This document shows positions 58,285-64,000 of a DNA stretch of 64,000 bases, piece by piece; position 1 is the first letter of the stretch; each line of letters begins with the position of its first letter. A program made the position numbers and the translations under genes. The DNA lies in the NCBI GenBank assembly GCA_040112665.1, contig CP157796.1, forward strand, positions 3,001,501 through 3,065,500, written 5' to 3'. Source of the DNA: Oceanicaulis sp. GTDB taxonomy: Bacteria; Pseudomonadota; Alphaproteobacteria; Caulobacterales; Maricaulaceae. A model generated the notes under the pieces. It was not told the origin of the DNA and searched no databases. It saw only the letters and a list, made by a program, of their open reading frames with translations.

Positions 58285-61179
58285 TTACGGATCGGACGCG
58301 GCGTCTCCGTCGGTCTTGAACATTACCTTTCCGACATGATGCTCGAAAATTCGGCGGACCGCTTTTGCGTGATCGTCGAGCTTGCCGGACAGCGCGTCCA
58401 GCGTCTCGCAGCCGCCCGCCCGCGCCAGCCGTTCGGCGAAGGGCGCGCTCGCCGCGCCGGGATCGAACCCGCCGCCATGCGCGGCGCGCAGAAGCTGGGT
58501 GACCGCAGAATAATCCTCCCACGCCGCACGCAGCGCAGCGACATCGTCTTCTGGCAGAGCGGACGTGTCCGCGAGGATCTTCAGCGCCGCGTCTGTGCCC
58601 GGCGCGGCGCGGGTACGCGCGCAGAGCTGGGCGGTCTGGGCGACGAACTCGATCTCGATCAGCCCGCCGGCGCGCAGCTTCAGATCCCAGGCGCCCGAAG
58701 CCGGCTTGTCGCGTTCGAGCCGGGCGCGCATGTCCGCGGCGTCGGCGCGCACCACCTCGCACGGGACGGGCTTGGCCACGGCCGCCTCGACCGCGGCGTC
58801 GATGTCGGGCTTCAGCGCGCCGGTGACGACGCGGGCCCGGGTCAGCGCCATCCGCTCCCACGTCCAGGCTTCCTCGCTGTCGTAATACTCTGCGAAGCGC
58901 GACAGCCGCACCGCGATGGGCCCCGCCGAGCCGGAGGGTCTGAGCGCCATGTCGACGGGGTAGAGCTCGCCTTCTTCGGTCGGCGCGCTGAGCGCGGAGA
59001 CCAGACGCTGGGTGAAGCGCACGAACCAGGCTTCCGGCCCCAGCGGCTTGTCGCCTTCGGACATCGCCGCGCCGGGCTCGTAGACGACCATGAGGTCGAG
59101 ATCGGAATCCGCGCTCAACTCACGCCCGCCGAGCTTGCCCAGCCCCAGCACCGCCCAGCGGCCCGGCGCCGGTCCGTGCTTGCGGGCGATTTCCGCCTCG
59201 GCGGCGGCGGCCATCGCCTCGACCGCGGCGTCGGCCAGATCGGCGAAGGCGCGGCCCGCCTCGCTGGCGGTCGCCTGGCCCGACAGAAGCTGCGCGCCGA
59301 TACGCAGGCGCTCCTCGCGGGCGAGCCGGCGCGCGGCGTTCAGCGCCTCTTCGAAATCCAGTTCGGCCACCCCCTCGAAGCGCACGCGCTGGCGGTCCTC
59401 GGGGTCGTCGCGCAACGGGGTCGAGAAGCCCGGATCGAGCATCGCATCGAGAAGCGCCGGCCGGCGGGCCAGGATTTCCGCAAGCCGCGGCGCGAGGCCG
59501 AGCACGCCCATGAGCGTATGGGTGAGCTGGGGCTGATTGATGAGGAGGGAGAGCGGCTGCACCCCGCTGGGGAGCCCCTCGAAAAAGCTCGAGAAACGGG
59601 AAAAGGCCGCATCGGGGTCCCCGGTGTCGGCCAGCGCCTCGACGAGCCTCGGGGCGAAGCGGGAAAACAGGGCGCGCGCCCGCTCGGTCCGCGCCGCCCG
59701 CGCCCGCCCGGCCGCCCAGCCCGCAAGCCGGATCCAGACCCGCTCGGGATCGGAGAAGCCGAGCTTGTTGAGCGTCTGCAGCGTATCCGGCGTGGGCTCC
59801 ACGCCGGTGAGCACGAGGCTGCCCTCGCGCGTCGCGAGGCTCTCACCCTCCTCGAACTGGTCGGAAAAGAGCGCGTGCACGCGCGCAAAGGTCTCTGTCA
59901 TCTCCGCATCGAAGGCGGAGAGATCGTCCACGCCGCAAAGCGCGGCGACCGCGCGGCGGGTCTCGGGATCAGCCGGAAGGCTCTGGGTCTGCTCGTCAGC
60001 CAGCATCTGGATGCGGTGCTCGACCGCCCTCAGGCGCGCATAGGCCGCCGACAGCGCCTCGGTCTCCGCCCGTTCGATCAGGCCCGCCTCGCCCAGCGCG
60101 GCCAGCGCCGGCAGGGTGGAGGCGACCCTCAGCTTCGGCCGGCGGCCGCCGAAGACCAGCTGCAGCACCTGCGCGTAGAATTCGATCTCGCGGATGCCGC
60201 CCCGGCCGAGCTTGACGTCATGGCCCGGCGCCTCAATGCGCGAGCGCCGCCCGGTGGACTGGATCTGCCGGGCGAGCGCGCGGATGTCGCCGACTGCGGC
60301 GAAGTCCAGCGTGCGCCGCCAGACGAAGGGTTCGAGATCGGCGAGGAAGCCCTCGCACGCCGCCCGGTCGCCCGCGCACCAGCGCGCCTTGGCCCAAGCC
60401 GCGCGCTCCCAGTTCTGCCCGACCGCCTCGAAATAGTGCCGCGCCATGTCCGCGTTCACCGCGACAGGCGTCGAGGACGGGTCGGGCCGGAGCCGCAGAT
60501 CGACCCGAAACACATAGCCCTCGGCGGTGATCTCCTCCATGACGTACGCCAGTCTTTGCGCCACGCGGGCGAAGGCGCGCTGGGCCTCCTTGCCTTCGGG
60601 CGCTGAGGCGATCTCCGGCTCGTAGAGCACGACGATGTCGACGTCGGAGGAATAATTGAGCGCCCCCTGCCCGTGCTTGCCCAGTGCGGCGACGAAAAGG
60701 CCCGGCACCGGGTTCCCGGCGCTCGCCTCCTCGAACCCGGCGAACCGTGCGGCGACGCGCAGGCTCGCCTGCAAGGCGGCGTCTGCGAAATCCGACAGCG
60801 CCTTCGTCGCGGACTTGAGATCGAACACGCCTGAAAGGTCGGCGAGCGCGACGGTGAGGTGCAGGTCCTGCTTGGCCACGCGCAAGGCCGCCATCGCTTC
60901 GGCTTCGTCGGTCAGATCGCCCGCCCGCCGCGCCGCGTCGCAGGCCTCTGCCGTGAGCGTTTCCGGCGAAGCCTCGCCCAGCCGCGCAAGCGTCTCGGGC
61001 CGCCTTGCGGCGAGCCGGCCGAGATAGGGCGCCGCGCCGAACACCGCGTCGAGAAACCCCGCCGCCTCGCCCCAGGCTTCGAACGCCGCCTCGCCGATCC
61101 GCTCACGCGCGCGCCTGGCGCGAGCAGGGTCGATCTGCGGCAGGGTCGATGAGAGGCGCGAAGGGATCGGTCCGGTCAT
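58285..61179 (-). CDS. glnE: Bifunctional glutamine-synthetase adenylyl-transferase/removase
   Basis: The product is 964 aa, the family length. The N-terminal nucleotidyltransferase domain (adenylyl-removing) has Gly-x-x-x-Leu-Asn-Tyr-Ser-Ser-Asp179-Val-Asp181. The C-terminal domain (adenylylating) has Gly-Leu-Gly-Lys-Leu-Gly-Gly-Arg-Glu-Leu and Ser-Asp-Leu-Asp-Leu. It responds to PII (GlnB) and controls glutamine synthetase. It lies 44 nt after the sensor kinase gene, as in Rhizobium-type degP-feuP-feuQ-glnE order. Confidence 0.96.
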   Translation of the reverse strand: MTGPIPSRLSSTLPQIDPARARRARERIGEAAFEAWGEAAGFLDAVFGAAPYLGRLAARRPETLARLGEASPETLTAEACDAARRAGDLTDEAEAMAALRVAKQDLHLTVALADLSGVFDLKSATKALSDFADAALQASLRVAARFAGFEEASAGNPVPGLFVAALGKHGQGALNYSSDVDIVVLYEPEIASAPEGKEAQRAFARVAQRLAYVMEEITAEGYVFRVDLRLRPDPSSTPVAVNADMARHYFEAVGQNWERAAWAKARWCAGDRAACEGFLADLEPFVWRRTLDFAAVGDIRALARQIQSTGRRSRIEAPGHDVKLGRGGIREIEFYAQVLQLVFGGRRPKLRVASTLPALAALGEAGLIERAETEALSAAYARLRAVEHRIQMLADEQTQSLPADPETRRAVAALCGVDDLSAFDAEMTETFARVHALFSDQFEEGESLATREGSLVLTGVEPTPDTLQTLNKLGFSDPERVWIRLAGWAAGRARAARTERARALFSRFAPRLVEALADTGDPDAAFSRFSSFFEGLPSGVQPLSLLINQPQLTHTLMGVLGLAPRLAEILARRPALLDAMLDPGFSTPLRDDPEDRQRVRFEGVAELDFEEALNAARRLAREERLRIGAQLLSGQATASEAGRAFADLADAAVEAMAAAAEAEIARKHGPAPGRWAVLGLGKLGGRELSADSDLDLMVVYEPGAAMSEGDKPLGPEAWFVRFTQRLVSALSAPTEEGELYPVDMALRPSGSAGPIAVRLSRFAEYYDSEEAWTWERMALTRARVVTGALKPDIDAAVEAAVAKPVPCEVVRADAADMRARLERDKPASGAWDLKLRAGGLIEIEFVAQTAQLCARTRAAPGTDAALKILADTSALPEDDVAALRAAWEDYSAVTQLLRAAHGGGFDPGAASAPFAERLARAGGCETLDALSGKLDDHAKAVRRIFEHHVGKVMFKTDGDAASDP

Positions 61180-61223
61180 GGCCGGACGCTAGCGAGGCTC
61201 GCCGGGCTTGGCGAGGCGGTGCG

Positions 61224-62654
61224 TCATGCCTTCTGAAAGCAAATCGCGATCCTGAGCCCCGGCCCGTGGCCGTCCTCGGCGACGCCGGGGCCGTCGTCGA
61301 GCTGCAGGGTGGCGCCGTGGACTTCCGCGATGGCCTGCACCAGCGACAGGCCGAGGCCCACGCCGGGCTGGGAGCGGGATTTTTCGAGCCGAACGAAACG
61401 TTCGAGCACGCGGCCGCGCTCCTCGGCGGGGATGCCGGGCCCTGTGTCGGTGACGGAGATCTCGATCCGGCCGTCGCGGGTCTTCCGGCCGCGCAACACT
61501 ACCGCCCCGCCCGAAGGCGTGTACTTGATCGCATTGTCGAGGAGATTGGCGACCGCCTGGGCGACGAGTTCGCGATCGCCGAGCAATTCAAGGCCCGGCG
61601 GGCAGTCGCAGGCGAACTCCAGCCCCTCCTCCTCGCAGACCGGCTCATAGAGCTCGGCGACGTCGGCGATCAGGGCTGTGAGATCGAGGGTCTCGAAGGC
61701 GCGGCGGCGCTCGCCGGTCTGCAGCCGGGACAGCGACATCACCGCGTTGAACGTCTTCAACAGCTCGTCGACATCGGCGATGGCCTGCATCAGCGCCGCC
61801 TCGCGGTCGGCGAGCCCGCCCTCCTCGACGATCGCCGCTTCCAGCCGGCCGCGCATTCGGGTCAGCGGCAGGCGCAGATCGTGGGCGATGGAGTCGCCGG
61901 CGGTCCGCATGCGCTGCATGACGTGTTCGAGCCGGTCGAGCATGGCGTTGAAGTTCGCGCCGAGCTCGTCAAGATCGTCGCCGGAGAAGGTCCGTGGCGC
62001 GCGGGTGTCGAGCTTTCCCGCCATGACCCGTCGGGAGACCGCATTGATCTGGGCGAGCCTGCGCGCGAAGCGCCGCGAGACCACTGCGCCCGAGATGAGG
62101 CCGAGCCCCAAGGCGAGCGCGGAAGCCAGAAGCACCGCGTTCAGCGTCTCGCCGACGAAGCGCGCCTCTTCTTCCACGTCGAGGCCGACGAAGAGCGATT
62201 GCCCGGCGGGCAGCGGCGTGATCCGGCCGCGCGCGTCCCGGCCCTCCTCTGCCGCCGAAACGCCGTCTGCGGGCGCCCGGTCGTACTCGAACTGCACCCG
62301 GCCCTGATCGTCGGGCGGGGCTGTCGGCAAGCCGGATATGTTGCCCGACACGCGTTCACCGTCCGCATCGAGCAGCAGGTATAAAAACTCCCCGCCCGCC
62401 ACCGAGCGCTGGACGATATAGCGGTTGGCGGCCTGCGCGCCGCCGGCGTCGAAACGCGCCTCGATACGGGCGATTTCCTCGGAGATCGCCGCATCGGCGC
62501 GCCGGATCGCCGCGTTCACCGACGCGGCGTAGACCAGCGCCAGGATGAAGAAGCTCGACAGCGCGAACAGCCCGGCGCTCAGAAGCGTCAGGCGGAACGC
62601 GGTGGTCCTGGCGAAGGGCGGTAAGCGCCGCCTCGGCTCTGAAGTGTCGGTCAA
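61224..62654 (-). CDS. Sensor histidine kinase, FeuQ-like
   Basis: The product is 476 aa. Membrane helices at about 19-43 and 172-193 enclose a periplasmic domain of about 125 residues. A HAMP domain (193-246) leads to the HisKA box with His258 in Ile-Ala-His-Asp-Leu-Arg-x-Pro-Leu. The ATPase domain has Asn-Leu-Leu-Asp-Asn-Ala-Ile-Lys-Tyr, Asp-Thr-Gly-Pro-Gly-Ile and Gly-Leu-Gly-Leu-Ser-Leu. The start is TTG at 62652-62654. It is 21 nt downstream of its likely regulator. The link to FeuQ rests on gene order only. Confidence 0.9.
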   Translation of the reverse strand: MTDTSEPRRRLPPFARTTAFRLTLLSAGLFALSSFFILALVYAASVNAAIRRADAAISEEIARIEARFDAGGAQAANRYIVQRSVAGGEFLYLLLDADGERVSGNISGLPTAPPDDQGRVQFEYDRAPADGVSAAEEGRDARGRITPLPAGQSLFVGLDVEEEARFVGETLNAVLLASALALGLGLISGAVVSRRFARRLAQINAVSRRVMAGKLDTRAPRTFSGDDLDELGANFNAMLDRLEHVMQRMRTAGDSIAHDLRLPLTRMRGRLEAAIVEEGGLADREAALMQAIADVDELLKTFNAVMSLSRLQTGERRRAFETLDLTALIADVAELYEPVCEEEGLEFACDCPPGLELLGDRELVAQAVANLLDNAIKYTPSGGAVVLRGRKTRDGRIEISVTDTGPGIPAEERGRVLERFVRLEKSRSQPGVGLGLSLVQAIAEVHGATLQLDDGPGVAEDGHGPGLRIAICFQKA

Positions 62655-62675
62655 GGTCGCCCGCCGTTCCCGGCT

Positions 62676-63347
62676 CTACTCCTGCAGACGATAGCCCGCG
62701 CCGCGGACCGTGTGCAGCATGTTCGAGCCGAACGGCTTGTCGATCTTCGAGCGCAGCCGGGAGATGTGCACGTCGATGACGTTGGTCTGGGGGTCGAAAT
62801 GATAATCCCAGACCTTCTCGAGCAGCATGGTGCGGGTGACGACGTGATTGGCGTGCCGCATCAGGAATTCCAGAAGGCGGAATTCGCGCGGCTGCAGCAG
62901 GATCGCCTCGCCCCCCCGGCGGACGGTGCGGGCGAGCAGATCCATTTCCAGATCGCCGACCTGAAGCCGGGTCTTCACCGCTTCGGGATCGCGGCGGCGG
63001 GCCAGCGCGTCGACGCGGGCCATCAGCTCGCTCGGCGCGTAGGGCTTGACCAGATAGTCGTCCCCGCCGGCCTGCAGGCCCTGCACCCGGTCGTCCACCT
63101 CGCCGAGCGCGGAGAGCACCAGGGCGGGCGTCTTCACGCCTTCCGACCTTAGTTCGGAGATCATCGACAGCCCGTCGCGGCGCGGCATCATCCGGTCCAC
63201 GATCAGCACGTCGAACGCGCCGTCCCGGGCCATGGAGAGCCCGTCCTCGCCGTCATGGGCGCAATCGACCACATGGCCGGACTCCGACAGCATCTTGGCG
63301 ATGTTCTTTGCGACCTCGCGGTCGTCTTCGACGATGAGAACGCGCAT
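62676..63347 (-). CDS. OmpR-family response regulator, FeuP-like
   Basis: The product is 223 aa starting at ATG 63345-63347. The receiver has Glu7, Asp8, Asp9, phospho-acceptor Asp51 and a Lys near 101 (Leu-Val-Lys-Pro-Tyr). The winged-helix output domain covers about 127-223, with Val-Trp-Asp-Tyr-His-Phe-Asp-Pro-Gln-Thr-Asn-Val-Ile-Asp-Val-His. It is paired with the kinase downstream, and both follow a Do-like protease gene, which suggests an envelope-sensing role. Confidence 0.93.
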   Translation of the reverse strand: MRVLIVEDDREVAKNIAKMLSESGHVVDCAHDGEDGLSMARDGAFDVLIVDRMMPRRDGLSMISELRSEGVKTPALVLSALGEVDDRVQGLQAGGDDYLVKPYAPSELMARVDALARRRDPEAVKTRLQVGDLEMDLLARTVRRGGEAILLQPREFRLLEFLMRHANHVVTRTMLLEKVWDYHFDPQTNVIDVHISRLRSKIDKPFGSNMLHTVRGAGYRLQE

Positions 63348-63405
63348 GGCGTCCGTCCCTCCCCTGGCGCGGCGCGGACCGGACCTCCGGCCCGCGCCCC
63401 GGCGC

Positions 63406-64000
63406 CTATTCCTCTTCTTCGAGCTCGAGGGCGACGTAGCGGCCCTGGCCCGACTGGGTGATCGCATAGACGAGCACGGCGGCCCGCCCGCGCTCGCGCG
63501 CGTCTTCGACCGCGGCGCGGAAATCGTCCACGCTGGTCACGTCGCTGCCCACGGCCTCGACGATGGCGTCGCCGGGGCGAAGCCCCTTGCGCTCGGCTTC
63601 CGAGCCCGGCTCGACGGAGGCGACCAGAAGGCCGCGATCGCCGAGATCGAGCCGCTCGCGCGCATCGGCGTCAGGCGCTTCGAGCACCATGCCGAACATC
63701 GACAGCTGGCCGGGTTCGACCGCCGGTCCGGAATTTTGCAGCTCGTCCTCGCCGGGGCGTTCGGCCAGCTCGACGCGCAGCGTCCGCTCGCGGCCGTCGC
63801 GCAGCACGGTGAAGCGCACCGTGTCGCCCGGCGGCACCGCGCCGACCCGGCGGGTCAGCTCGCGCGCGCCGTCGACCGGGCGGCCTTCGATTTCGGTGAC
63901 GATGTCGCCGTTCTCGAACCCGGCGCGGGCGGCCGGGGTGCCGGCGATGACCTGATTGATCAGAACGCCCTCGACGTCCGCGTCCAGACCCATCGCGTCC
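63406..64000 (-). CDS. Do-like (DegP/DegQ) periplasmic serine protease, C-terminal part
   Basis: The last about 198 codons are seen; the catalytic domain lies beyond the right edge. Two PDZ domains are visible: the first with Gly-Thr-Pro-Ala-Ala-Arg-Ala-Gly-Phe-Glu-Asn-Gly-Asp-Ile-Val, the second with Glu-Arg-Lys-Gly-Leu-Arg-Pro-Gly-Asp-Ala-Ile-Val. The C-terminus is acidic (Glu-Glu-Glu). It lies 58 nt upstream of the response regulator gene, in the same direction. Confidence 0.88.
   Translation of the reverse strand, partial: DAMGLDADVEGVLINQVIAGTPAARAGFENGDIVTEIEGRPVDGARELTRRVGAVPPGDTVRFTVLRDGRERTLRVELAERPGEDELQNSGPAVEPGQLSMFGMVLEAPDADARERLDLGDRGLLVASVEPGSEAERKGLRPGDAIVEAVGSDVTSVDDFRAAVEDARERGRAAVLVYAITQSGQGRYVALELEEEE

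Noticed and set aside
58336..60606. Open frame of about 750 codons opposite glnE
   Set aside because: Shadow of glnE; Arg/Gly/His-rich without a domain.

Overview
The window comes from a GC-rich alphaproteobacterium, most likely of the Caulobacterales/Maricaulales group (Hyphomonadaceae or Maricaulaceae type). The reasons are a PleC-like cell-cycle kinase of about the expected length, CtrA-type TTAA-N7-TTAA boxes, a large TonB-dependent receptor, and the gene order Do-like protease / response regulator / sensor kinase / glnE. The genus is inferred, not proven.

Positions 1-32,645 are almost entirely translation and transcription machinery, read leftward (minus strand). In transcription order: tRNA-Trp, secE, nusG, rplK, rplA, rplJ, rplL, rpoB, rpoC; then a small Fe(II)/2-oxoglutarate oxygenase gene; then the str operon (rpsL, rpsG, fusA, tuf); then the fused S10-spc-alpha clusters (rpsJ to rplQ, including secY and adk). 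A good hairpin and U-tract ends the run after rplQ, facing a small DUF1232 gene. Promoter-like sequences precede rpsL and rpsJ, and structured leaders lie before rplJ and rplK.

Positions 32,646-39,340 look like an old tRNA-Tyr / tRNA-Gly / tuf / tRNA-Trp / secE array that has been opened up. A TonB-dependent receptor gene sits between tuf copy 2 and tRNA-Trp. A xanthine-guanine phosphoribosyltransferase gene sits between tRNA-Gly and tuf. An AT-rich orphan membrane-protein gene sits between tRNA-Tyr and tRNA-Gly. The two tuf genes are 21 kb apart, encode the same protein, and share a block of about 1.25 kb that includes the terminator.

Positions 39,341-51,850 are ordinary accessory genes: an rRNA methyltransferase, a beta-solenoid GIN-type exported protein, an AidB-like acyl-CoA dehydrogenase, a CPBP membrane protease divergent from a DUF2975/HTH pair, a sodium:solute symporter, an M20 amidohydrolase-RidA-DUF819 operon, DUF1289, TauE/SafE and DusA.

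Positions 51,850-64,000 are signalling genes: a lipoprotein, a conserved protein with CtrA-like boxes upstream, a CheY-like regulator and the PleC-like kinase; then, leftward, the tail of a Do-like protease, an OmpR-type regulator with its kinase, and glnE; then a compact operon of a four-EF-hand exported protein, an ECF sigma factor, a one-TM putative anti-sigma factor and a CnrX/Spy-type periplasmic protein with no His or Cys. That last operon is the best candidate here for a poorly described system. No CRISPR array, rRNA, insertion sequence or prophage was seen.
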